Source: a bacterium (GTDB lineage Bacteria > Zixibacteria > MSB-5A5 > GN15 > FEB-12). Taken from it: 14,580 nt of DNA. Of this stretch, positions 1 to 6,512 are shown piece after piece. The stretch is from the NCBI GenBank assembly GCA_030629485.1, contig DAOVOW010000010.1, positions 1-14,580 on the forward strand, written 5' to 3'. How positions within the stretch are numbered: position 1 is the first letter of the stretch; every line of letters starts with the position of its first letter. Position numbers and translations under genes: made by a program. The notes under the pieces are model-generated. The model had not been told where the DNA came from. It did no database searches and was given only the letters and a program-made list of their open reading frames with translations.

Positions 1-47
1 GAAAGGAGGGTGTCGGGCGGGGTGAGGCTGTCCCACAAGTGCGTGTT

Positions 48-92
48 CCGGCAGGTCTTGCGGTTGCCGAAGGCAAACGTGTGACCTGCCGG
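48..92. repeat. Nested palindrome near the left edge
   Basis: A perfect 10-bp inverted repeat (CCGGCAGGTC at 48-57 with GACCTGCCGG at 83-92) encloses a second hairpin, TTGCC-GAA-GGCAA (64-76). The outer arm plus inner GAA-loop hairpin is the same design as the palindrome at 130-174, which has TTC in the loop. No T run follows on either strand. Confidence 0.5.
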
Positions 93-129
93 TTGATAGT
101 CCTACTGTGCAACAACGGCTTATGAGTAA

Positions 130-174
130 TCGTCGGGTCACACCCTCGACTTCGTCGAGTCCAAGACCCAACGA
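130..174. repeat. Nested palindrome downstream of the operon, with a possible short direct repeat on each side
   Basis: The outer arms TCGTCGGGTC (130-139) and GACCCAACGA (165-174) pair with one mismatch. Inside is a perfect hairpin, CTCGAC-TTC-GTCGAG (145-159). The octamer CTTATGAG occurs at 119-126 and again at 181-188, bracketing the palindrome like a target duplication. No ORF is inside. It may be a small non-autonomous or REP-like element; one 8-base repeat is weak evidence for insertion. Confidence 0.45.
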
Positions 175-234
175 AACGATCTTATGAGACAGCATCGAGT
201 CGCCTTACATCACCAACGAAATCTGTGGCAATAG

Positions 235-260
235 AAAAAGGCCGGCGGTGAGGCCGGCCT
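235..260 (-). terminator. Intrinsic terminator of the T6SS operon
   Basis: A perfect 8-bp stem (AGGCCGGC at 239-246 with GCCGGCCT at 253-260), a 6-base loop and a run of five T on the minus strand lie 28 bases after the stop of the last gene. This is a textbook Rho-independent terminator and marks the end of the transcript. Confidence 0.88.
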
Positions 261-287
261 GAGAAAGTCCATCTGTCTGTCTGGAGG

Positions 288-806
288 TTAGTCCATCAGA
301 ATAACGATATCCTCAGCAATTACCGCCTTAAACGGCTGGTCGGCTGGGATTTCTCCCTGCCCGCCCTTGATGAAGAGTCCGAAAATCAACAGCCAGGACA
401 GCAGCTTCTTGCTCTTGCCGTCGGCGGATATTTCATCGACTGCCTTGAGCATGATTTTCTTGTCACCCTCAGCCTCGTAATTGCCATCCGACTCCAGTTC
501 CAGAAGTTCCACTACAATCGAGCCCGGCTTACCGCCGCGGCCGGCCGCTTCGACTGATTTGACTCTGGCCGAACCCGGGGTGCCGGCCTCTACGACAGTG
601 AAGCCGCCGATCTCTATCGGTGCATTGAGTCGGATAGGCACCAGGTCTCCGGGCGCGAGATACTTGGAGGACACATCCTGACTAAATACGATTTCCACCT
701 CATGTCCCTGAGGTAGCTCGATATCAGCCCAGACGTTCCCGGTCAAGACCATCAGCAGGGCCATAAGAACCGTGGAACACGAGAGTAAGCACTTAGCTTT
801 TTGCAT
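288..806 (-). CDS. Secreted or periplasmic protein with Sec signal peptide, last gene of the T6SS operon
   Basis: The 172-residue product has a clear Sec signal peptide: lysines near the start, a hydrophobic core (STVLMALLMVLTG) and a cleavage site after residue 27 (NVWA before DIE). The mature part is beta-rich, with a block of the type LAPGDLVPIRLNAPIEIGGF followed by VVEAGTPGSARVKSVE, reminiscent of small envelope proteins that carry a beta-barrel of the VirB10/SAF-like style; that likeness is loose. Near the end is a hydrophobic patch (LLSWLLIFGLFIKGGQG) that may touch a membrane. AAGGAG lies eight bases before the ATG at 806 and would overlap the GTG at 815, which decides for the ATG. 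As the only exported product here, it could be the periplasmic or outer-membrane partner that stands in for TssJ. Confidence 0.78.
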   Translation of the reverse strand: MQKAKCLLSCSTVLMALLMVLTGNVWADIELPQGHEVEIVFSQDVSSKYLAPGDLVPIRLNAPIEIGGFTVVEAGTPGSARVKSVEAAGRGGKPGSIVVELLELESDGNYEAEGDKKIMLKAVDEISADGKSKKLLSWLLIFGLFIKGGQGEIPADQPFKAVIAEDIVILMD

Positions 807-814
807 ATTAGTCA

Positions 815-820
815 CTCCTT
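815..820 (-). promoter_or_regulatory. Ribosome binding site that fixes the start of the secreted protein
   Basis: AAGGAG on the minus strand is eight bases before the ATG at 806. It overlaps the GTG at 815, so the longer start is unlikely. Confidence 0.6.
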
Positions 821-845
821 GCTTGCGCTTGTTAAGGGCTCATGC

Positions 846-1436
846 TTACCATTTGGGCAGCAGCTTCTTTGGATCTTCCTCGAAACTGAAACTGATCTTC
901 TCGCCCGTGGCGGTGAACGTGATGATCTCGGTCATTTCCAATATCGCGAAGTCGCTGGTCAACTCGGCCAGCGCCTTGTATGTCTCGCCCCAGCTTTCCT
1001 TGCCGCCGCCGTGGTCCTTTTGGTGGAGGGCGATGAAAATATGGTCACCCTTTCTCCAAAAGATACTGGCCGGTCGATTGATTCTGATCTGCTGCGGTCG
1101 TGGCCACTCGTCCGGCTTGCCCTTGCCAACCACCTTGATATGGATATGATGTCCCGGCGGACAATTGGAGAGTGTGAATCGGTACTCGCGCTCTTTGTCG
1201 AAGTTCTTGGCATCCTTCAGGAACTTGTCGATGCGAGCGACATCTTCCTGTCGGTCCGGATCGGAGACCAGTTGTCTACGATAACTTCGGAGTTTCTTAA
1301 CGCCGGTTCCCAGCAAGAAGGCGGGGTCGGTTTCCTCGGAGAGCCGTGTGGAGAACTGATCAAACTCTACGGTAGTTTTCTGATGGACCACTTCCTGCTT
1401 CTGCTGCAGCTTACGCGAGTTGACTATATCCAGCAT
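846..1436 (-). CDS. Uncharacterised protein of T6SS locus, helical N terminus and beta-rich C terminus
   Basis: I do not recognise this 196-residue protein. The first 95 residues are charged and probably helical (LQQKQEVVHQKTT, VKKLRSYRRQLV, ARIDKFLKDAKNF). The rest alternates hydrophobic and polar residues as in a beta sandwich (YRFTLSNCPPGHHIHIKVVG, RPASIFWRKGDHIFIALHQ, EIITFTATGEKISFSF). There is no signal peptide or membrane segment, so a cytoplasmic site is the default. The gene starts 12 bases after the GTPase-like gene, and a GGTG precedes the ATG. Because canonical TssM ends in a beta-sandwich domain that is missing from the neighbour, one guess is that this gene holds a separated equivalent, but the lack of an export signal speaks against that. 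A regulatory or scaffold partner is equally possible. Confidence 0.65.
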   Translation of the reverse strand: MLDIVNSRKLQQKQEVVHQKTTVEFDQFSTRLSEETDPAFLLGTGVKKLRSYRRQLVSDPDRQEDVARIDKFLKDAKNFDKEREYRFTLSNCPPGHHIHIKVVGKGKPDEWPRPQQIRINRPASIFWRKGDHIFIALHQKDHGGGKESWGETYKALAELTSDFAILEMTEIITFTATGEKISFSFEEDPKKLLPKW

Positions 1437-1448
1437 AGCCGCACCGAG

Positions 1449-3062
1449 TTATTTGGTCTCAGCCGATGGTTTCGGAGTCATGTCCGGATAGAGGTCGATC
1501 TGGCGACCAATGGCAGCCCAGGCTTCGGGCGAATCAGACTGGACCAGGGCAGCCTTGAAAAGATCCCACAATTCGAGAGCCCTGGTGCTGCGGGTTTGCA
1601 GCGATGATCCCTCCGGCGCCTGAGTGTAACGGCTGACGCCGCTTTCCAGCTTGGCCGTTTCCTCAGTCGTCACCACCGTATCTCCGGTCGGCGCAACTTT
1701 GGGCCAGCGGGTGGAGTCACGGACGATGTTGGTCAATTGTCCGATCGACTTCGCCAACTTCTGGAGATCGACTCCCTCGCTAATGGTATTATAGTAATTG
1801 TACACATAGCTTGCCTGCACGGCGAAATCCTGGAATACCCAATTGGCGAATTTCGAACGTGCATACGAGTTATAAGCCGTGCGGAGATCAAGGCGTCCTT
1901 TCTCCGGTATCTCGTGAACGCTGCCCTTGCCCTCCCAGAGCCGATTTTCCAGTGCCGAGATGCGATTCAGTTTCAGATGGAAACTGTATAGATGCGGCGC
2001 CGACCAGACGGCGGCAAAGATGAGACTGAGCACGACTGCGTATTTGGCCAGTTTCCTGAAAGCGACCAGACGGCGGTTGCGTATGATTGACTTCAGCAAC
2101 CAGTAGAACGGTTCCCTCACGCCTGTCGGTTGCATCTTGTCGGGTGGTTTGTAGAGCGACCGACCGACATCGGTGCCGATCTTGGTCGGCTCGACGCCGG
2201 TGTTCGAAGTGAAGAATACCTGAAAATCCAGGGTGCGACCGACGATCAGCTTAAGGAAGTCTTTGAGTTTGACCAGGATGTCTCGCACCGAACCGGCCCA
2301 GGCAGAGTTGGAGGCGATCCGGTGGGAGGCGAGGATATTCTCAAGGAACAACTCGTAATCCTCGGCCAGGAAATGCTCCTGATCGCTCCGGACCAATACC
2401 GTTTGGCCTTCGCCGGAGAACCCCGGCAATACATCGGCCTTGGTAACTACCAAAGCCACCGGAATCGGCAGTCGCCCGCCGGCCGGGGCCAGCATCTCGA
2501 GCATATTGACAAACGAGGCAACATGAGCCTGACACTGCAACTCGGCGCCGAGAACCTTGGGATCGAAAAAGAACAGAAGCCCCTGACAGCCATACATGAA
2601 ATCCCTGACCTTGTCGGCCAGTTCGTGTCGCTCCTGGATCGAGAGAGCCTTGCCGTTGTAATCGTAGGTGACGATCGGGATGTTTTTTGAGCGATCGAGG
2701 ATGACGTTGAACTGAAGGACTTTCTCACTCGGGGTGGACGGCGGAAACTGTTTGTCCTCGCGCAGGTCCACCATCGTGCCGGCACTGTCGGATGTCCCCA
2801 GCCCCCACAGCGCTCGGTAGTTGGCCAGAAACTCTCCGGCTGTAATGTTGTCGGTGACCGAGAGGCCGAGGTTTTTCGATACCTTGCACTCCTCGTTGAG
2901 CACTGTGAAGTAAACTGTCTTGCCGCTGTTGCTGTGGCCGAAGATACCGATCCGCATCCCCGATGGCCAGTCGAAACCACCGCCCACTGCTGCTTTGTCT
3001 TTCCCTTTGGGGGCGGCCTTGGCGCCCTTCTTGAACAGCTTGAATATCTTGCCCAGTTTCAC
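1449..3062 (-). CDS. Membrane-anchored GTPase-like protein, possible reduced TssM/IcmF analogue
   Basis: The 537-residue protein has a complete P-loop GTPase signature near its N terminus: G1 GHSNSGKT (42-49), a likely switch I PPSTP (107-111), G3 DYNG (134-137), G4 TKAD (207-210) and a G5-like FTSNTG (284-289). A basic leader precedes it. One membrane segment follows at about 341-357 (YAVVLSLIFAAVWSA), then about 180 mostly helical residues that should be periplasmic. TssM/IcmF also has a GTPase-like cytoplasmic domain, but it normally starts with two membrane helices and is over 1000 residues long, with a large periplasmic arm. This protein is about half that size. Start is GTG with a weak AGAGAAG upstream. 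I infer that it replaces TssM; an independent GTPase regulator is the alternative. Confidence 0.72.
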   Translation of the reverse strand: MKLGKIFKLFKKGAKAAPKGKDKAAVGGGFDWPSGMRIGIFGHSNSGKTVYFTVLNEECKVSKNLGLSVTDNITAGEFLANYRALWGLGTSDSAGTMVDLREDKQFPPSTPSEKVLQFNVILDRSKNIPIVTYDYNGKALSIQERHELADKVRDFMYGCQGLLFFFDPKVLGAELQCQAHVASFVNMLEMLAPAGGRLPIPVALVVTKADVLPGFSGEGQTVLVRSDQEHFLAEDYELFLENILASHRIASNSAWAGSVRDILVKLKDFLKLIVGRTLDFQVFFTSNTGVEPTKIGTDVGRSLYKPPDKMQPTGVREPFYWLLKSIIRNRRLVAFRKLAKYAVVLSLIFAAVWSAPHLYSFHLKLNRISALENRLWEGKGSVHEIPEKGRLDLRTAYNSYARSKFANWVFQDFAVQASYVYNYYNTISEGVDLQKLAKSIGQLTNIVRDSTRWPKVAPTGDTVVTTEETAKLESGVSRYTQAPEGSSLQTRSTRALELWDLFKAALVQSDSPEAWAAIGRQIDLYPDMTPKPSAETK

Positions 3063-3100
3063 GGTCTATCTTCTCTTTCGACTAACGGCATACCCGGTCC

Positions 3101-4033
3101 TCACCCGCCTTCTTGCAGCTCGGTGAGATGGTCATGCATCTGCTCCAGTCGATCCTGACGGTACTGGCTCCACTTAATCGGAACGTACAGCGCAAATAGT
3201 AGGAATAACACGATGATAATGCTGTAGAAGGCGTAAGCCGGACTGCGTTGAGTCAGCGACATGCGAAAGTATCTCGAACTTGAAAAAACGCCCTTGATCT
3301 TACCACCCAGAGTGCTGAGAAAACCCTTCACCCGCGACCAGAAACCGCCGGCTTTGATTACGTATTGCCAGTCCTTGAAGTACCAGTCGAACAGCGGGCT
3401 GCGCTGGGCCATTTTGGAGAATCCTTCAATGCGATGCATATGGAACTCCAGCGTGGAGCGGTCCTGCATGAGTTCGCTGCCGATTTGGAGGCGACGGCGT
3501 GCTAACTCCAGGAACTTCAGCGGGTCACTTAAGGCCGCAAACGCCTCCGGGTTGAGATCGGTCTTCAACGGCTTGCCGTACGTGTTCATGTAGCGCGCCA
3601 TCTCCGATAAGAAGAAAGCGTTGAGCGGGTAGTTGTTGTTCAGGGCTCCATCTCGAAACAGCAGCGGCACGAGGTGGTTCTCAAAGAACGGCACATCCTG
3701 CTTGACGGCGCGAAGCCCCCGGCAGTAGGTGTACGACCGGTTGGACTGACCATCGATATCCGCCTCTGCCTCAAAGAACGACACCAGAACCTGCACCGTC
3801 AGTTGCCGCAGATCGGAACTTGTCAGCGGCGCCTGCTTGATCTTCTCAAGCAAAAACTGATCAAGCTCCACCGCCTGGTCGCGCTGCTGACGCAAAGCCT
3901 GAAAGACGGCCCCGATACCGTTATATGTCTGCAAGAAAGCCTCGGTGGCAAACTGCTGCGGGTTTTGCTCGAAACTCTGCAGATATCTGAAGATATCCTC
4001 TACATATGATTTAACAGCGATACGGTCGTCCAT
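3101..4033 (-). CDS. Tail-anchored inner-membrane protein, possible TssL-like component of the T6SS membrane complex
   Basis: I do not recognise the family from sequence. The 310-residue chain has a long cytoplasmic helical domain (about 1-240), a basic loop, one strongly hydrophobic segment (about 266-286, with YSIIIVLFLLFALYV) and a short 24-residue tail. This is the topology of TssL/DotU, which has a cytoplasmic domain, one C-terminal membrane helix and little beyond it, and the gene sits next to tssK as tssL often does. The usual TssL sequence blocks are not evident to me. I infer a TssL analogue or a very diverged homologue that receives TssK. GGAG lies about five bases before the ATG, and the gene is ten bases from tssK, so it belongs to the same transcript. 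Confidence 0.7.
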   Translation of the reverse strand: MDDRIAVKSYVEDIFRYLQSFEQNPQQFATEAFLQTYNGIGAVFQALRQQRDQAVELDQFLLEKIKQAPLTSSDLRQLTVQVLVSFFEAEADIDGQSNRSYTYCRGLRAVKQDVPFFENHLVPLLFRDGALNNNYPLNAFFLSEMARYMNTYGKPLKTDLNPEAFAALSDPLKFLELARRRLQIGSELMQDRSTLEFHMHRIEGFSKMAQRSPLFDWYFKDWQYVIKAGGFWSRVKGFLSTLGGKIKGVFSSSRYFRMSLTQRSPAYAFYSIIIVLFLLFALYVPIKWSQYRQDRLEQMHDHLTELQEGG

Positions 4034-4043
4034 TATCTCCGAC

Positions 4044-5492
4044 TCAGATTGAGTATATAATCAAATCCATTTTCGACAGGTTCATGAATCTCTGACTATC
4101 ATCGGCGCCGCGGAAAATAAGTATAATCCGGCTTACCGACGGTGACTTCAGCATGTCCTGGGGGTGCAGCGCCACTTTGTTGCCGTAAGTTACCACATCG
4201 ATCTCCACCGGGTCGGTTTCACCAAGACCGCGAGCCTCATTCAGCCCCAGTCGCACCTGCATACTGGTCCATCGAGCAGTATCGAACAGATCCTTGTTCA
4301 AGAGGATCACGGTGTCACTCATAGCGCGCGCATCGGGAATATCGATCAGCAGGTAACACAGTTCACCCACAACTTCCGTTCGGCAGCCACCATAATCAAC
4401 CACCCGATAAGTCTGTCCGTGATAGGTGAGGGTGTCGGAGGCCACCGCCTGATCGCCGAGTTGTTCCTTCTTGACCTGGGCCAGAAAACCGAAGACGCCA
4501 CGCACCTGGCTCAGGATGTCGTCAATAGCCCGGATGTGGCCGCCGAGATCATTGTGATTGTAGTCGGCCAGCAGGAAGGCATCGACCTGCGACATGAAGC
4601 GACCCACCTCGGAACTCATTTCCTTTATGAAGAAACGCTCGTTGAGTAAGTCCTTCAACCCCGGTTGGAGGTTCAAAAGAGTCGTGAAGGAGCGGAACAG
4701 CCTTTTGAAAAACATGACCAGGTGAATCGGATGTCCGGCGTTCTTGCCGACCACGTAGCTGTCAAGCGTCGAGGACAGGTGGTATGCGAACTGATAGATA
4801 GTATCCTTGAAAGCCTGCTGTAGTTCGGTGTGTTCACCGGAGAGCGCGCCACCAGCGCAAACAGCCATGTATGCGCGTGACGATAACGACAGGAGATTCT
4901 CAAGCCGGTTGCGATAGTCAAGACTCTTGGAGGTCAGTTGTTCGTCGGCATAGAGCGTGACACAGGGCGGGTAGTAATACTCGGCCGGAGTGACGTTACC
5001 ACTGTCGACGGACAGTTCGGCTATTTGCAGGCAGCGTCCCTCGGGCAGGTCCGGCGGGGCGCCCAGGGTCAGTAGATAGTTCCCCGTCAGGTATGGCAAG
5101 CGGGGGAGATCTTCGTGGGGCGCCGGGTCGCCTACCTGTTTGCGAGCAGTTGCGTCGATGCCGATGTACACCGGAACCTTGTCGCTGCTGACTTCACCAT
5201 CCGCGCGAACGGCGGTCTGGTTATCTTCGTTGATCTCAATCACACCGCCATCGGGGGTCAAAGCCTGACAACGAACCACTTCCACGCGCAGACGGTTTCC
5301 CGACATTGACAGGTTCAGGCTCAAAGCTGCGTGGCCGGAGAACGACTTGCGAATCAGACCGTAGCGATCACCAACGTTGAGCGCATACCAGCGGGCCAAT
5401 TCTTCAAAGTAGTTCTCCTGGTCCTGCAGATGCCGCTGGGTGATCAGCATCCCATCCTGCCAGTTAACGGAATATAAGTTCAAGTCAGTCAT
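4044..5492 (-). CDS. tssK: T6SS baseplate protein TssK
   Basis: TssK is the trimeric adaptor that joins the baseplate to the membrane complex. The 482-residue protein opens with the family signature, here VNWQDGMLITQRHLQDQENY, equal to the usual 'v.W.eGm.l.pqHfq..d.y'. The N-terminal shoulder domain, related to phage receptor-binding proteins, is followed by a helical middle (about 195-330, including LENLLSLSSRAYMAVC and HLVMFFKRLFRSFTTLL) and a C-terminal beta-rich head that normally contacts TssL and TssM. Because those partners are atypical here, the head should have diverged with them. The start is the ATG at 5492 in a short gap after tssG. It ends ten bases before the next gene. Confidence 0.88.
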   Translation of the reverse strand: MTDLNLYSVNWQDGMLITQRHLQDQENYFEELARWYALNVGDRYGLIRKSFSGHAALSLNLSMSGNRLRVEVVRCQALTPDGGVIEINEDNQTAVRADGEVSSDKVPVYIGIDATARKQVGDPAPHEDLPRLPYLTGNYLLTLGAPPDLPEGRCLQIAELSVDSGNVTPAEYYYPPCVTLYADEQLTSKSLDYRNRLENLLSLSSRAYMAVCAGGALSGEHTELQQAFKDTIYQFAYHLSSTLDSYVVGKNAGHPIHLVMFFKRLFRSFTTLLNLQPGLKDLLNERFFIKEMSSEVGRFMSQVDAFLLADYNHNDLGGHIRAIDDILSQVRGVFGFLAQVKKEQLGDQAVASDTLTYHGQTYRVVDYGGCRTEVVGELCYLLIDIPDARAMSDTVILLNKDLFDTARWTSMQVRLGLNEARGLGETDPVEIDVVTYGNKVALHPQDMLKSPSVSRIILIFRGADDSQRFMNLSKMDLIIYSI

Positions 5493-5519
5493 CGTCTTGC
5501 CTTTGACATCTCAGGGTGG

Positions 5520-5548
5520 AATCTATGTTCGATATGTTGACGTGTCAA
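5520..5548 (-). promoter_or_regulatory. Candidate sigma-70 promoter in front of tssK
   Basis: On the minus strand a perfect -35 box TTGACA (5548-5543) is followed by a 17-base spacer and TAGATT (5525-5520), four of six matches to the -10 consensus. The -10 box ends 27 bases before the tssK ATG, leaving a leader of about 20 bases. The -35 box overlaps a short palindrome, TTGAC-AC-GTCAA on the minus strand (5537-5548), which could serve as an operator. The site would allow tssK and the membrane-complex genes to be transcribed separately from the sheath and tube genes. Confidence 0.5.
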
Positions 5549-5561
5549 GGTTATATTCCTT

Positions 5562-6512
5562 TCAAACTCCAACTCGTGGTCTCGCAGCGTGGCGGCTCTG
5601 CACAAAGGTAGAGTAACCGAGAAAACTCCGACCTCGTGACGACCCCAGGTTCAGGTCACCCTCGTCCACCTTGATGCGAATCTTGCAGTCCAGGTTTGTC
5701 GGCATGCAGATGCTGAGAACCCATTCGATCTTGCGTCGTTTCGGTTTCCCGGGCAGCAGGTCGGCAACCTCATTCGGTTTGACACCGCTGACCGTAAGGA
5801 CGTAGCTCGAATCATACTCTTGAAAAGACTGCCCCATGACGAGATCATCGCCAAGGCGGCTGTTCCTCCGGCCGAGTCGACATTGTAGATCAGTCGGGAT
5901 ATCGTACCGGGCTGCGACATTCTCGATGAAGCGAAAGTCAAACCCCAAAAGGAAGCGCAGCACGTGGGCCACGAATTCGGGGTTGCCGGCCCACAGGTGA
6001 AACCCTGGCATGATGGCTGCCCACATTAGCGGCTCGCGTATGTGATCGGGCGGTTCCGGCAGGCTGAAGTTGAACAGTTTCAGATAGCGCAGAAGGTAAT
6101 CGAGGTTGACCAGGGCTAAGGAATACTCCAGTCGTTCGTGCAGGGCGACGGTGGTGTACCTGATAACGGAACCATCAAACGGCGCCATCAGGTGGCGGGC
6201 GTTGTCCTCCCATACCCGAGCACCGGCCTGAGTGCCGTGCCAGCCGTAGAAAAACTGGTAGGGCAGCCAGTCGACAGCGCTGGGGAAGCCGACGTCCAGC
6301 ACGACCGTGGTGCTCTCGTCGACCGGCTTGCCGGCGACCGGTTGCTGGCTGAGGATTTCACCCAGGTAATTCCGATGTTCGCCGACCGCCCTGATATGAA
6401 TACGGTGAATATCGATCCCGAGCTTCATCAATAGCGTCAGCGCCGTGGCGTAGTGGAAAGGGTGATGCCGATTGGTCAGGTTCGGCATGATGCAGTGGCC
6501 GCTGTTGTTCAT
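5562..6512 (-). CDS. tssG: T6SS baseplate protein TssG with N-terminal PASTA-like domain
   Basis: TssG forms the baseplate wedge core with TssF. The body of this 316-residue protein is TssG-like: GFDFRFIENVAARYDIP, then LGRRNSRLGDDLVMG and a strand ending NEVADLLPG match the family's 'LG..n..LG.d.vlG ... lLPG' block at about residues 213-255. The N terminus (about 9-75) does not look like the usual TssG start. It reads as a PASTA-type fold: MPNL, a helix with ALTLLMKLGI, then GEILSQQPVAGKPVDESTTV and VVLDVG. PASTA domains are best known from extracytoplasmic cell-wall sensors, yet no signal peptide or membrane segment is seen, so here it should be cytoplasmic. Start ATG overlaps the tssF stop. 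The domain call is by eye and moderately sure. Confidence 0.82.
   Translation of the reverse strand: MNNSGHCIMPNLTNRHHPFHYATALTLLMKLGIDIHRIHIRAVGEHRNYLGEILSQQPVAGKPVDESTTVVLDVGFPSAVDWLPYQFFYGWHGTQAGARVWEDNARHLMAPFDGSVIRYTTVALHERLEYSLALVNLDYLLRYLKLFNFSLPEPPDHIREPLMWAAIMPGFHLWAGNPEFVAHVLRFLLGFDFRFIENVAARYDIPTDLQCRLGRRNSRLGDDLVMGQSFQEYDSSYVLTVSGVKPNEVADLLPGKPKRRKIEWVLSICMPTNLDCKIRIKVDEGDLNLGSSRGRSFLGYSTFVQSRHAARPRVGV

Larger units (their letters stand above)
1..234. other. Non-coding region downstream of the T6SS operon
   Basis: No frame here has a convincing start, binding site and coding character. The stretch lies beyond the operon terminator. Apart from the two nested palindromes I see nothing that can be named, and no transposase fragment or tRNA end. 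Confidence 0.6.

Noticed and set aside
1..84. Plus-strand frame starting with GTG next to GAAAGGAGG at the left edge
   Set aside because: The GTG touches the putative binding site with no spacer, and the frame stops after about 24 codons inside a palindrome.
776..788. Lipobox-like LLSC in the signal peptide of the secreted protein
   Set aside because: The cysteine comes before the hydrophobic core rather than after it, and a good AxA-type site (VWA) follows the core. A lipoprotein is unlikely.
801..1607. A long plus-strand open frame opposite the small unknown gene and the end of the GTPase-like gene
   Set aside because: It crosses two minus-strand genes with clear coding features, and its translation shows no recognisable domain or order. 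It is a shadow.
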